From positions 1 to 64,000 of the forward strand of contig NZ_MLCN01000017.1 in the NCBI RefSeq assembly GCF_001982605.1: a stretch of 64,000 bases of DNA. Direction: 5' to 3'. Position 1 is the first letter of the stretch; each line of letters starts with the position of its first letter. Shown piece after piece: positions 45,768 through 55,498 of the stretch. Source of the stretch: Alkanindiges hydrocarboniclasticus. GTDB taxonomy: Bacteria > Pseudomonadota > Gammaproteobacteria > Pseudomonadales > Moraxellaceae. The position numbers and the translations under genes were made by a program. Below the pieces are notes generated by a model. The model was not told the DNA's origin and ran no database searches. It saw only the letters and a list, made by a program, of their open reading frames with translations.

Positions 45768-46379
45768 ATCGTAGTAGTTAACACGTGCTTACTGGTTCAA
45801 TAGCTACCTAGCAAAAGCTTAGCTTAAATCCACTGCCCTCTGCCACAGCGTTTGCATAGGGCTTGTACAACAGCATCACTGGCCTGTCACTGTGACCGGC
45901 GGGCTTGCAGGACTGTTACCAAATCTACGATGCCAGCGTTATATAATTTTTATACTTTTACAGTTGCTAATTGCCCAGCATTCTCAGCCTGTTACTATTC
46001 CTGTAGTGCTTTGCCAGATGCCGACCATTGGGTAGTCGGCGTTAATCGGCAGATCTAATTTTTATCTACTTTGCAAGTGACCAGAATATCCCATATTAAC
46101 CAGCATAGATTCAGGGTAAAAAATATGGCTGCAACTATATTCAACATAACGATAAATATTGACACTTCAAATCTCCCCCATCACAAGCAATTTAAATGGC
46201 ATGCCATTGATTATTTTTAATAAGTTAAGCTAAAGAGTAATGTTGGCCTATACAAGGTTGTCAACTGAAAATAGTTTGATTAAAAAGTCCTGAAATATTT
46301 CAGGACTTTTTAATCATTAATGATGCTCAAAAGCTTTTAACTCTATGAACTACGTTTTTTCCTATTCATAGAAGCTCAG
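45768..46379. other. Gap between chrA and the lipoprotein gene
   Basis: About 610 bases between convergent genes. The only open frame (45852-46058) has no ribosome site or recognisable product. A strong palindromic terminator lies at 46278-46315; otherwise nothing stands out. Confidence 0.6.
46278..46315. terminator. Bidirectional intrinsic terminator
   Basis: A perfect 18-bp inverted repeat (46278-46295 and 46298-46315, core AGTCCTGAAA) with A/T runs on both sides, 65 bases after the end of the minus-strand lipoprotein gene. It can serve either strand. Confidence 0.85.
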
Positions 46380-46772
46380 TTAATTATTGGCATTAACAAG
46401 GCCTGCACAGCTTTGATCTTTCCAGCGCAACTGTTGAACCTTGTTATGCTTGTCAAAATCAATTCTAAGCTGGCAGTTCTGGTATCCGGTACTACCTGGC
46501 GTTTGCAGGCCAATGGCGTAGTTCCAGGTTTTGGTGGCAAGAATTCCTTCACGGAAATGTGGATTGCCCAGCAAATGTCTGACCTGATCCTTATTCAGGC
46601 CAATATCCAGTTTTTGAACCTGGCTGACATCATAGCGTGGCAGGGCTTTTAAATGACTCTGGGCCACACTCGGGAAGACTGTGGCTTCCTGCATCGTCAT
46701 CATAGGAACACTGCTACAGGCCGACAGCGCAACTACGCCCGACAACAATATGGTTTTTAAGATAATTTTCAT
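46380..46772 (-). CDS. SmpA/OmlA-domain lipoprotein next to the trimeric adhesin
   Basis: A 130-residue lipoprotein. The signal peptide ends at a lipobox (VALSAC) near residue 19, and the mature part carries the BamE/SmpA-OmlA-like helix and strand signature (LNKDQVRHLLGNPHFREG, then TKTWNYAI). The upstream frame to 46817 lacks support; the ATG at 46772 directly precedes the signal peptide. It is 65 bases after the adhesin gene on the same strand. In Acinetobacter, Ata/AtaA-type adhesins are followed by TpgA, a helper carrying an SmpA/OmlA-like part and an OmpA-like peptidoglycan-binding domain. This protein has the former but is too short to have the latter. Confidence 0.83.
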   Translation of the reverse strand: MKIILKTILLSGVVALSACSSVPMMTMQEATVFPSVAQSHLKALPRYDVSQVQKLDIGLNKDQVRHLLGNPHFREGILATKTWNYAIGLQTPGSTGYQNCQLRIDFDKHNKVQQLRWKDQSCAGLVNANN

Positions 46773-46837
46773 GGTTTTTCTCTCAAATCGGTTGAACGAG
46801 GTGATTGGGCAACCCAACCACCTCTCTGCTTCATGCC

Positions 46838-49800
46838 TTAGTCGATAATACCGCTGATACCGATACGTGCACTTGCTCCGCCTTCAGACGCAGTGGCAAC
46901 ACCACCAGTCAGACTCCAGCGGCCGCTATCCGAGGTGCGGCGCAAGGTCGCACCGATTGCATTTTCACCACCATGGAAACCGGCACCCAGCGAGTAAGTA
47001 AACTTACCTGCTACAAAGGGTGCAGACTCCATGGAAAGGGCAGCTGCAATACCAGCATTGGCACGTTTTTCAACCTTATCAATGCGCTCATTAGTACGGT
47101 AGAACGCCTGATCCAGTCGGTTGCCCAGTGCCGTGTTTTGGTTATCAAGCTTAGTTAAGGCATCACCCACGTTGCTGGCTGTTTCACCTGCGACCTGATA
47201 AGTCGGCGCTGTGAGGTTGCCGCTGGCATCCACTGCGGCACCACCACCCAGCGCGCTGGCTACCCTGGTATTAGATGCATGAAGCTGCGAACCATTAATG
47301 GCATCACTGCTGGTTGCGGTTACGGCACCAGACTGAACCCCAGTAACTGTACGGTTACCTGCGGTACCCGCCATGTTTACTGATGTACCACCTGTACCGG
47401 CTGCCACAGTAACCTGTGCATTGTTAGCCGCCTGCTGTACCAGACCAACTGTACCGTTGCTAATCTGGCTGGCCAGATTACTAACCTGTTGATTGGTTTC
47501 AAACAGCTGGCCACCATTGACTGCATCCTTACTACCAGCTGTCAGCGCACCATCTTTAACATTGGTCAATGTCGTGCCATTAGCACCACCACCCAGCGTA
47601 ATCTGGCCCTTGTTCACGGTGCCATCTGTATTTTTATCATACTGAACCGCAGCGTTATTCAGCGACTGATTGGCACTTCTAACATCATTTAGTGCAGTGT
47701 CTAACGCACCCAGTGCATCACCCACATTACCCTGTGTGCCGCCCTGTATATTGTAGGTTGGAGCGGTCAGGGTGCCATCCGCATTCACAGTAGCACCGCC
47801 ACCCAGTGCACCAGCAAGGGCACCAATCTGGCCTACAGTAGCAGCAGCATTATTTTGGCCACTGGCTGCAACACCGGTTAATTGGCGATCACCTGCATTG
47901 CCGGCAAAGTTTACTGTCTTACCGCCAGTTGCAGCGCCTACCGTAATTGTCGCGCCACTGGCCACTTGCTGTACCAGACCAATACTGCCGTTACCAATAC
48001 CGCTGGTTAAGCTGGCTAAGGCATTGTCTACCGCTTTTAACTGGGCCACGTTAACTGCATCAGAATCTTCTGTACCTGCTGCAACACCAGTAATTTGACG
48101 ATAGACACCGCTAGCTGCATCACCGACTGCCACAGCACCGGTGGTACTGGTGGTTGCCGCAATTGCAAGTTGATCGGCTGCTGCTGCTGATTGCAATGCA
48201 TAGCCTGCGACACCTGCGCCGGTGGTTGCCGCAGAACTGGAACCCAGCACAACAGAACCATCAACAGTTGCTGTGATGTTATTACCCAGTGCAAAGGTGT
48301 CATTGCTATTTACGGTATTGTTATTACCCACCGAATAACTGTCACTACCATTAATAATGCTTGGGTCACCAATTGCACCGGAACGGTCACCGTTCACGAT
48401 GTTACCGGTACCAATGCTGATGGACTGCTCACCATTTACCTGCGCGCCATTACCAATGGCAATACTTTGATCAGCACCCTGTGCAATAGTGGCACCATCC
48501 CCAATGGCGATGGCACTATTTGCTGCACTGCTGGCATCCACACCCATGGAAATAGTGCGGTTGCCCTGCTGCTCTGCTGCTGAAACAGGCCCAATGGCAA
48601 TACTGTCCTCACCCAGCGCTACGGCATCACTCTGCGTAGAATTAGTGCGGAAGTATTTAATCCCAATGTCGCTGGTTTGCAGGTTGTTAATCTGGCCACC
48701 AATACTGTTTAGCGCATCACCGACATTGTTGACCACAGATGGGGTAATAACCATCATGCCGGTATTTGGGTCAATGCTGTAATGATTGACATTGTACTCT
48801 GGTGCAATAATCGCACCTGTGTTTGGATCAATATTACCACCCAGCGCTGTGGTCAGGTCTGTTAGCTGTTGCATGTTGGCCGCATCAGTAGCATCTATAC
48901 CATTGGCAACGTCGGTTAACTGACGTGCATCACCATTGGCATTGGCAAAGCTAATGCTTGTACCTAGAGAATCCTTGCCAACGGTAATTTCTGCGGTGTT
49001 ATTCGCTTGCTGTACCAGACCAATAGCACCGTTACTGATGTTACTGGCCAGATCAGCAATATCTGCGGTGTTGATGCTAGTACGGCCATCCAGATTGCCT
49101 AACGCATCGCCAACATTATTAAAGTCAGCAGTGGTGCCGATATTCATACCGTCATCCAGTGTATAGGTTGGGGCGCTTAGCGTACCATCTGCATTTACGG
49201 TGCTGTTGCCACCCAGTGCGCTGGCAATAGAGGTGTTGGCTGCATGAATCTGGCTACCATTAACCCCCTCGGTAGAAGTTGCACTGATTTCACCAGAAGC
49301 CACATTACCCAGCACAGTACCATTAGTACCATTTAGGGTAACGCGGTCATAATTTACGCTACCATCCAGATTACGCTCATACTGTACGGCGCCAGCAGAC
49401 AGATCCTGATTGGCTGTATCCAGCGCTTCCAGTGCATCTTTTACGTTGTCTGATGTACCCCCAGCGACATTGTATGCTGGTGTCACAAGGGTGCCATCTG
49501 CATTGGCGGTTGTACCCAGGGCAGCCGCTGTACTGGCTGCTGTTGAGGCTAACTGGCCAAATGTTGCTGCATCATTGACACTGGTACCATCGGCAATCCC
49601 CGTTAACTGACGGTTACCATCAGTACCGGCAAAGTTAACCGTTGTGCCACCCGTAGTTGCACCAACAGTAATGGCCGCAGTATTGTTGGCCTGTTGAACC
49701 AGACCTGCCTTGCCAGAGGCCAGATTAGCAATGTCTGCGGTGTTGCTAGTAGTACGGCCATCCAGATTGCCTAATGCATTACCAACATTGTTGTAGGTGG

Positions 49801-52420
49801 ATGTACTGCCATCATTGTTGCCATTGTCCAGTACATAATCTGGCGCGCTGACTGCACCTGTTGTCTTGTCATAAGCTGCACCACCGCCTAAATTGGCTGC
49901 TGTGCTATTACCTAACGCATCAGTCTTGGCATTAGTAGTCGCAGTAACGGCATTTAATTGGCCCAGATTAACTGCATCATCTGCTTTGGTACCATCAGCG
50001 ATATTGGCAATTATTTTGCCGCCAGCATCAATACCATCAACAGTGATACCAGGCCCACCGCTAATTGTTAAACCAGTGCTTTCAAGTGTCGTACCACCAA
50101 GAGTTACTGAATCAAGCGTAATGTTTTTAGCCAGGTCAAATGTCAGGTTATTTTTATTATTAGCAATAACGACATTGCCATCTGCGGAAGCAAAATCAAC
50201 GGTACTACCTGGTTCTACATTTGTTGAACCAGCACCTTCAGCCGTAACATTGAAACCTTTATTGGCCTGAACCAAAGCAGTATTAGCCGTAACCTGAGCA
50301 TTGCTAACATTGATATTTGTAGTATTTAACTGATTACCTGTCACTGCATCAGTTGAACCTATAGCAATATTGCCATCAGCAATACCAGTTAACTGGCGAT
50401 TGCCATCAACCCCTACAAAGTTAACACTAGTACCGCCTGTTGCTGCACCAACAGTAATGCCAGCAGTATTATTGGCTTGCTGTACTAAACCAGTTTTGCC
50501 AGAAGCCAGGTCAGCAATATCCGCTGTGTTGGTCGTAACACGACCATCCAGATTGCCCAGTGCAGCACCAACATTACTAAAGTCAGCAGTTTTACCTGCA
50601 TTGCTGCCATCATCTAAGGTATAGGTTGGTGCGTTCACTGTACCTAAAGTCTGATTATAGGTTGCACCACCACCTAAATGAGTAGCGGTACTTTGACCCA
50701 GTGCATCAGCATTGCCTGCGCCAGCCAGGGCAGTTGTCAGCTGATTCAAATTAACGGCATCAGTTCCAGCAGTAGCATCACCAACATTGGTTAAGCGATT
50801 GCCATTTAGGTTGGCACCGCCATTTAAGTTGGCAATACCTGTTATGGTTAGCGCGCCACCTACCGTAGCACCGCCAGAAACTGTTAAAGCACCACCTATG
50901 CTTGCTGCACTAGTCGAAGTTACTGTCGTAAACGTCGGCGTTGCTGAGGTGGCAACACTAATGGTATTACCGGTACGGGTGATGCTGATGTTATTGCCAT
51001 CAGCAAAGCTAATGGTATCGTCTGCACCAACAGCCGTTGCGGTGTCGTTATTGGCCTTAATCTTGAAGGTCTGATTTTGCAAAGTAGTAATGTTGCTGCT
51101 GTTTGCTGTTGTGCGCGCATCAACATTGCTAATGGCAGCGCCCACACTTCCTACTGTTGTACCATCCACAGTATAACTGGGAGCACTGACTGTGCCTGTA
51201 GCTGCATCATAAGTTGAACCACCACCCAATGCTGCTGCGGTATCAACGCCCTGCTGATTACTTAAATCATTTTGTTTTTGTAATTGCGCAACAGTAACCG
51301 CATCACTGGCTACTGCGCCATCAGCCAGGTTAGTCAGTCGGCGCTTTGTCGTCGTATTACCAAATGACACAGTACCCTGCGTTGTTGCAGCAGTATTGGT
51401 CAGAAAAGCTGAGCCGATCTGTGCTTCGGCTACAGAATTCAGGCCTAGGGCCGCACTGTTTACGCCGGTTACCTGCGCATTTAAGCCCAGTGCAACTCCG
51501 CCTGCAACGTTGGTATTGGCACCTTCACCAATAACTACGGCATTGGCAGCAGTTGCTGCTGCGCCAGTACCAATAGCAACCGACTTTTCAGCAGTGGCCT
51601 GTGAAAAAGCACCAATTGAAAGTGCATTATTTGCAGTGGCCTGTGCACCGCCACCAAATGCTATCGAATCCTGGGCAGTTGCTTTGGTTTGACCAGTAGT
51701 TTGATAATTTGTTCCTGATTGTCCACTACCACTGCTACCAGCATTTTCAATATCAGGCGAACCAATAGCAATTGCGCGGTAACCAGTTGCAGTTGCAGAA
51801 TGACCCACGGCCAGTGAACCCTTACCTGTTGCAGCAGAGACATTACCAATAGCCTGAGCGTAATCAGCCGTTGCAGTAGACTGACGCCCAATCGCTAATG
51901 AGGTATTACCGGTAGATGCAGCGGCAACACCAATGGCAACAGCCGCTGTATTGCTGGCTTTGGCATAAGTACCTAAAGCAGTAGCCAGTCCGGAAGCTTC
52001 TGCGCCTGTACCAACAGCGGTACTACCTCCTGTATAGCCATTATCACTGCTCCATTTAATATTATTTGTATTGGCATCAGTACTGTTGTTAAAAGGATTT
52101 TGCCGATCCAGAATACCTGAATCAGCTGCTGCATTACTATTACAACCGAGTGCTACGCCATTGGTGCCAGAGGCTGTGGCTTGTTTTGTAGCGCCTGTAT
52201 TCCCTGTGCAACTGGAAATTGCTGTACCAGTGCCTGTTCCCCCGCCAGTACCAACCTCTGCAAAAGCCTGAGAGGAGAAACTTAGTACAATGCCTGCTAT
52301 ACCAGCTGACACTAACCCTGAGGTTTTTGAACGACTTTTTGTTTTACTTTTGGCAGTCTCTGAAACCGCAACCCAAGCTCCAATTGAAGCATTCCAGACA
52401 ACTCTATATATCTTATTCAT
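46838..52420 (-). CDS. Trimeric autotransporter adhesin (Ata/YadA/Hia-like)
   Basis: An 1860-residue surface adhesin. It starts MNKIYRVVWNASIGAWVAVSE, the extended signal peptide typical of type Vc autotransporters, behind AAGGG at 52420; the frame further upstream is not used. Residues about 137-360 form a YadA-like head of AIG/ALG repeats closed by a neck (RRLTNLADGAVASDAVTVAQL). A long stalk contains at least five copies of an LVQQ...ITVG unit with GNRQLTGIADG-type necks. A second AIG-repeat head lies at about 1267-1393. The last ~80 residues are the YadA membrane anchor (YRTNERIDKVEKRANAGIAAALS to ARIGISGIID). It would mediate adherence or self-aggregation. Followed by the SmpA/OmlA lipoprotein. 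Confidence 0.95.
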   Translation of the reverse strand: MNKIYRVVWNASIGAWVAVSETAKSKTKSRSKTSGLVSAGIAGIVLSFSSQAFAEVGTGGGTGTGTAISSCTGNTGATKQATASGTNGVALGCNSNAAADSGILDRQNPFNNSTDANTNNIKWSSDNGYTGGSTAVGTGAEASGLATALGTYAKASNTAAVAIGVAAASTGNTSLAIGRQSTATADYAQAIGNVSAATGKGSLAVGHSATATGYRAIAIGSPDIENAGSSGSGQSGTNYQTTGQTKATAQDSIAFGGGAQATANNALSIGAFSQATAEKSVAIGTGAAATAANAVVIGEGANTNVAGGVALGLNAQVTGVNSAALGLNSVAEAQIGSAFLTNTAATTQGTVSFGNTTTKRRLTNLADGAVASDAVTVAQLQKQNDLSNQQGVDTAAALGGGSTYDAATGTVSAPSYTVDGTTVGSVGAAISNVDARTTANSSNITTLQNQTFKIKANNDTATAVGADDTISFADGNNISITRTGNTISVATSATPTFTTVTSTSAASIGGALTVSGGATVGGALTITGIANLNGGANLNGNRLTNVGDATAGTDAVNLNQLTTALAGAGNADALGQSTATHLGGGATYNQTLGTVNAPTYTLDDGSNAGKTADFSNVGAALGNLDGRVTTNTADIADLASGKTGLVQQANNTAGITVGAATGGTSVNFVGVDGNRQLTGIADGNIAIGSTDAVTGNQLNTTNINVSNAQVTANTALVQANKGFNVTAEGAGSTNVEPGSTVDFASADGNVVIANNKNNLTFDLAKNITLDSVTLGGTTLESTGLTISGGPGITVDGIDAGGKIIANIADGTKADDAVNLGQLNAVTATTNAKTDALGNSTAANLGGGAAYDKTTGAVSAPDYVLDNGNNDGSTSTYNNVGNALGNLDGRTTSNTADIANLASGKAGLVQQANNTAAITVGATTGGTTVNFAGTDGNRQLTGIADGTSVNDAATFGQLASTAASTAAALGTTANADGTLVTPAYNVAGGTSDNVKDALEALDTANQDLSAGAVQYERNLDGSVNYDRVTLNGTNGTVLGNVASGEISATSTEGVNGSQIHAANTSIASALGGNSTVNADGTLSAPTYTLDDGMNIGTTADFNNVGDALGNLDGRTSINTADIADLASNISNGAIGLVQQANNTAEITVGKDSLGTSISFANANGDARQLTDVANGIDATDAANMQQLTDLTTALGGNIDPNTGAIIAPEYNVNHYSIDPNTGMMVITPSVVNNVGDALNSIGGQINNLQTSDIGIKYFRTNSTQSDAVALGEDSIAIGPVSAAEQQGNRTISMGVDASSAANSAIAIGDGATIAQGADQSIAIGNGAQVNGEQSISIGTGNIVNGDRSGAIGDPSIINGSDSYSVGNNNTVNSNDTFALGNNITATVDGSVVLGSSSAATTGAGVAGYALQSAAAADQLAIAATTSTTGAVAVGDAASGVYRQITGVAAGTEDSDAVNVAQLKAVDNALASLTSGIGNGSIGLVQQVASGATITVGAATGGKTVNFAGNAGDRQLTGVAASGQNNAAATVGQIGALAGALGGGATVNADGTLTAPTYNIQGGTQGNVGDALGALDTALNDVRSANQSLNNAAVQYDKNTDGTVNKGQITLGGGANGTTLTNVKDGALTAGSKDAVNGGQLFETNQQVSNLASQISNGTVGLVQQAANNAQVTVAAGTGGTSVNMAGTAGNRTVTGVQSGAVTATSSDAINGSQLHASNTRVASALGGGAAVDASGNLTAPTYQVAGETASNVGDALTKLDNQNTALGNRLDQAFYRTNERIDKVEKRANAGIAAALSMESAPFVAGKFTYSLGAGFHGGENAIGATLRRTSDSGRWSLTGGVATASEGGASARIGISGIID

Positions 52421-52492
52421 ACTCGTACCCTTACAAGTGGTTTGCATCTCTAAAATCAAGAAAACATCGTTTAGCAAAGGCATTCTAAACAA

Positions 52493-52542
52493 AATATGTG
52501 TAAATTGAACATATTTATTCTTAATATGCGCAAATTGCACAT
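52493..52542. promoter_or_regulatory. Pair of 20-bp direct repeats upstream of the adhesin gene
   Basis: AATATGTGTAAATTGAACAT (52493-52512) and AATATGCGCAAATTGCACAT (52523-52542) match at 17 of 20 positions with a 30-bp period, about three helical turns. The second contains a near-palindrome TGCGCAA-A-TTGCACA. They lie 73-122 bases upstream of the adhesin start and look like tandem operators. Confidence 0.6.
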
Positions 52543-52593
52543 TATTTTTGTAGTTATTGAGAATTATTATTATTTAATTAAACATACAGTTAT

Positions 52594-52620
52594 AAAAAAA
52601 GCTCCTGATCAACAGGAGCC
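52594..52620 (-). terminator. Intrinsic terminator after the proline-rich lipoprotein gene
   Basis: On the minus strand GCTCCTG, a short loop and CAGGAGC are followed by seven T, 55 bases after the lipoprotein stop and before the adhesin promoter region. Confidence 0.85.
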
Positions 52621-52674
52621 TTTAAAATAGTATCAAAAGCAGCGCGAAGAACTACTGGTTAGATAGGAACTCCT

Positions 52675-53376
52675 CTACTCGCCGACAATGCTAAAACGAT
52701 AAGTCATGGGTAAACATGAATTCACATCACTTTGAGCCGTTTTATTCGAGTAGTTCGTTTCATAAGCTAAGCTCCACTGTGCCATAAGCTCAGGTACAGA
52801 AAACTCATATCGTGACACCTTACACTCAGCAGGCTGATAAACGATTAAGCTTTCACCTAATGGACAAGTAAAGTTGGTCTGCGCTGGTACTAAACTGCCC
52901 TTAAAATCCAGTAACTTAATCGGACTGGTGCATGAGTTTATGTGCTCAAATCGCACTTCTGGCATTACATTACAAACCGTTATGCGCGCTGCCATATTAT
53001 TAGAATTGATATTAGGCTGTGGCAAAATTGCTTCATGGATATTCTCTGCCAGTAATTCACCTGTCTCAATGTTTTCAAACTGAATCAAGCGCTCGACACC
53101 ATTGCAGCTCTGCTTGATTGCACCAGGATTAAGGAATTTAAACTTAGAAATAATAGGCGGTGGTGGCGGCGCCGGCGTCACAGGTGGTGGTGGTGACGGC
53201 GTAACAGGTGACGGTGGCGACGGTTCTGGCACGGTTGGAATATCTATAGGAGGCTGTGGTTGAGGATAGCCGGTACCAGAACCTCCCAGACTTACACCAG
53301 CAGTCGAAAATTCATCTCCACAGCCAGATAAAATTAAGACACCACAAACCAAGAAATAAAGCTTTATGCCCTGCAT
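52675..53376 (-). CDS. Proline-rich lipoprotein of unknown function
   Basis: A 233-residue protein with a lipoprotein signal ending VLILSGC (lipid-modified Cys at about 19), a Gly/Ser linker, and a proline-rich spacer (about 36-75) that could cross the peptidoglycan. The C-terminal domain (about 78-233) has six or more cysteines and looks beta-rich; I do not recognise a family. It is upstream of the adhesin gene but separated from it by a strong terminator, so it is probably transcribed on its own. Confidence 0.78.
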   Translation of the reverse strand: MQGIKLYFLVCGVLILSGCGDEFSTAGVSLGGSGTGYPQPQPPIDIPTVPEPSPPSPVTPSPPPPVTPAPPPPPIISKFKFLNPGAIKQSCNGVERLIQFENIETGELLAENIHEAILPQPNINSNNMAARITVCNVMPEVRFEHINSCTSPIKLLDFKGSLVPAQTNFTCPLGESLIVYQPAECKVSRYEFSVPELMAQWSLAYETNYSNKTAQSDVNSCLPMTYRFSIVGE

Positions 53377-53560
53377 GACTTTTTCCAGCTATATATTCAA
53401 TTAACTTAAAATTAATGCCTATTAATCAGTTATCTAATGAAATAGATCAAGAGTATTAACCAAAGATCATTTATCAGTATCGCCGTTCTTTTTATTCAAT
53501 TAAAAGCTACAGGCTTATAATTGAAGCAATTTTTATAATAACTTTTGAATCAATAGACGC

Positions 53561-54427
53561 TTACTCATCACTATCATCATATTGGAAGATTCCGAGCCTG
53601 AAATTAAGAGTAGCATCCTGCCTACCTTCATCCTGCTTACAGCAATCAATTGCCTCCGCTAGAATCTGCCTGGACATCTCATTCCACAATTTCATGCTGG
53701 TTTCTTTTAAGTGCTGGATTGATTTCAGGGTTAATTCATCCGCAAAAATTGCTTGCTCTAAAAACTTATTTTCCTTTTCAACAATATTATGAATCCCTGC
53801 TGCCAGATGATCAGTGATGTTTGCTACAAACATCTGTTTTAACTCATCATTTTCTGGAGATGGTGTAAAACTATTTGCCTGCAATATAACCCGGTCGTTT
53901 TCTTCTTTTACTATCCCTATGCGCTTTAACTCCAATAAAATTGAACGGGGATGCTTTTCTGTAGATACTTTCCTGACTAGATTTTCAAAACTCACTTCAT
54001 GACCAGACACGGGAATGCTTTGGGGTAAGCCATCATTTACCCATATTCCCACCACCCTGGCAGGTACACTAATTACCGACGCAGGTTCTGCAAAATGATG
54101 AATTAGCTGGTGCACATCATTATTATTATGTCGTAATGTGCTGATATCCCGTCTATTAAGTCCAGAAAGCAGGCTAATTGATGAGTCTGTTTTTTTCTGG
54201 TTGAGCCTTTCAATTTCCCGGATGGCTTCATTATAAAAAATAGGTTTTAGAACCGCAGAAAACTCCGTATAACCTATACCAGACTTAATCAGCCAGCGTG
54301 CCAGCTCCTGCATGATCATGAGAGCATGCTCTAAAGTTGTTTCTGCTTCATGCGATAAACCATGTGCTAACAATAGGCTATCTTCTTTAACTAAAGTACT
54401 TTTCAATAGTTTTCCCATAAGCTTCAT
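53561..54427 (-). CDS. DUF6502 family protein
   Basis: A 288-residue cytoplasmic protein resembling the DUF6502 family: a helical N-terminal region (ARWLIKSGIGYTEFSAVLKPIFYNEA) and a helix-turn-helix-like segment (ISLLSGLNRRDISTLRHNN), followed by a charged helical C-terminal half. Members are annotated without known function; the HTH-like region suggests a regulatory role. ATGs at codons 1 and 4 are both possible. No operon partner is visible. Confidence 0.65.
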   Translation of the reverse strand: MKLMGKLLKSTLVKEDSLLLAHGLSHEAETTLEHALMIMQELARWLIKSGIGYTEFSAVLKPIFYNEAIREIERLNQKKTDSSISLLSGLNRRDISTLRHNNNDVHQLIHHFAEPASVISVPARVVGIWVNDGLPQSIPVSGHEVSFENLVRKVSTEKHPRSILLELKRIGIVKEENDRVILQANSFTPSPENDELKQMFVANITDHLAAGIHNIVEKENKFLEQAIFADELTLKSIQHLKETSMKLWNEMSRQILAEAIDCCKQDEGRQDATLNFRLGIFQYDDSDE

Positions 54428-54571
54428 AGATGCTAAATTAAGCTATAGAATAGACACGCTAAAAATCAAATACATGAACTATTAAACTGCTTAAAACAAT
54501 AGCATAGTATAATTATCGCTCCGAGAACATGATACGAAACAATATAATTTGATAGCTTTCTCTGACTAATA

Positions 54572-54750
54572 TTAACTTTTAAAGCGTTTTTGATATTCTG
54601 TAGCGGTAAGGCCAATAGTTTTAGTGAAAATCTTATTAAAGGATAAACTACCCTGATAACCCACCTGCCAGACAATGGCTTTAAAACTTAAACTAGTAGT
54701 TTCCAGCAGCTCTTGAGCTTTTTGAATTCTGGCAGTATTCAATAATGGCC
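54572..54750 (-). pseudogene. C-terminal remnant of an AraC-family regulator
   Basis: About 55 codons encode the second half of an AraC-type DNA-binding domain (TARIQKAQELLETTSLSFKA, then VGYQGSLSFNKIFTKTIGLTATEYQKRF) ending at a normal stop (54572-54574). The N-terminal effector domain and first helix-turn-helix are missing, so this is a truncated relic. Confidence 0.78.
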
Positions 54751-54774
54751 ATACCAGTATGTTGCATATGAACA

Positions 54775-54975
54775 CTACATCTGTGTGTGAGCCGAAACTG
54801 CACCTAACACAGATTCAAAAGAATTTAGAATCTGCCTTGCTTCCTGATCATCTTCAAAATCAATTTTCTCTAACTCGCCAGTGCTAAGATGGACATAAAG
54901 CATTCCTTCGTTTAAATCCATGCTGACAATATGTTGTGCATTATATTTTTTACCCTTGATTGTAATCACCATCAT
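54775..54975 (-). CDS. Small protein of unknown function
   Basis: A 66-residue frame with a good ribosome site (GAGGAG, 4-7 bases before tandem ATGs at 54975 and 54972). It has a strand-rich first half (ITIKGKKYNAQHIVSMDL, then MLYVHLSTGE) and an acidic helical second half. No family recognised. Its stop lies directly against the AraC relic. The strong start signal argues that it is a real gene. Confidence 0.5.
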   Translation of the reverse strand: MMVITIKGKKYNAQHIVSMDLNEGMLYVHLSTGELEKIDFEDDQEARQILNSFESVLGAVSAHTQM

Positions 54976-55222
54976 TAGCTCCTCAAAATGTCGTTATCGA
55001 TAAAACATATAGCTTAATTCATCGCATTCAAGAGAACTGTAAAAAAATAGTTGAGTCTGATTAAGGTGTCTGGAACCGGAGTTATAGAGAAACATTAAGC
55101 TGCCATCAATCCACCAAGTCCAGCTTCGGCTGTTTGATCATTTCCCAATACCAAATCCTGCTGATTCCAGTCGGTGATCGGTATTCTTGGCACGACGCTC
55201 ATGATCCACAAACTCACTCACG

Positions 55223-55265
55223 TTATTCATGCATAAAACTCATAAATCATTTATCAATAGCCGTC
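55223..55265. repeat. ~43-bp element, copy B
   Basis: Partner of 42736-42779: the first 26 bases are identical, the rest match with one indel and two substitutions. Here it is followed immediately by the truncated tail of a hydrolase gene. Confidence 0.75.
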
Positions 55266-55380
55266 CAAGCTTGCTGGCCAGCCTAAAGAATTATTAATTA
55301 TACTGGATGCAGGTCATGTGGATTTATATGATCGAATTGATCTGATTTCGTTTGATAAATTGACCAGTTTCTTTAAGTAG
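55262..55380 (+). pseudogene. C-terminal tail of an alpha/beta hydrolase
   Basis: A plus-strand frame reading GQPKELLIILDAGHVDLYD and ISFDKLTSFFK then TAG (55378-55380) matches the catalytic-His end of dienelactone-hydrolase-like proteins (GAxHVDLYD). All upstream parts are missing; the remnant begins right after the ~43-bp element. Confidence 0.7.
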
Positions 55381-55409
55381 AAATTTCAAGTAATTGGTTT
55401 AAACCAGAA

Positions 55410-55438
55410 AAAAGGGAAACTTTTACAGTTTCCCTTTT
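55410..55438. terminator. Strong intrinsic terminator of the esterase operon
   Basis: A perfect 12-bp stem (55410-55421 and 55427-55438, AAAAGGGAAACT) with T-runs on the minus-strand side, 60 bases after the last gene of the minus-strand operon. Confidence 0.88.
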
Positions 55439-55498
55439 AATTAAAATTAGTGATTTATAGCTTGTCAGAAGCTATCACTCAAAATACTTATAGCTGGG

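Larger units (their letters stand above)
54976..55498. other. Scarred intergenic region with gene remnants
   Basis: Contains a copy of the ~43-bp element (55223-55265), a plus-strand hydrolase tail (55262-55380) and a strong terminator (55410-55438). Minus-strand text at about 55095-55225 reads as short broken frames with no family I can name. No complete gene is present. Confidence 0.6.

Noticed and set aside
45852-46058. A 68-codon frame in the gap after chrA
   Set aside because: No ribosome site, unusual Cys/Thr-rich composition and no family resemblance.
47772-48098. Long open frames on the plus strand across the adhesin gene (also 48191-48583, 49893-50270 and others)
   Set aside because: They are antisense shadows of the repetitive Ala/Thr/Gly/Val-rich adhesin frame, with no ribosome sites and no recognisable proteins.
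46838-52420. Regular repeated units that might be taken for a repeat array
   Set aside because: The periodicity is coding: AIG head repeats and LVQQ stalk units of one protein. There are no short identical repeats with unique spacers as in CRISPR.
52421-52540. N-terminal extension of the adhesin frame
   Set aside because: It runs through the operator-like repeats; the extended signal peptide begins at the ATG at 52420, which has AAGGG ahead.
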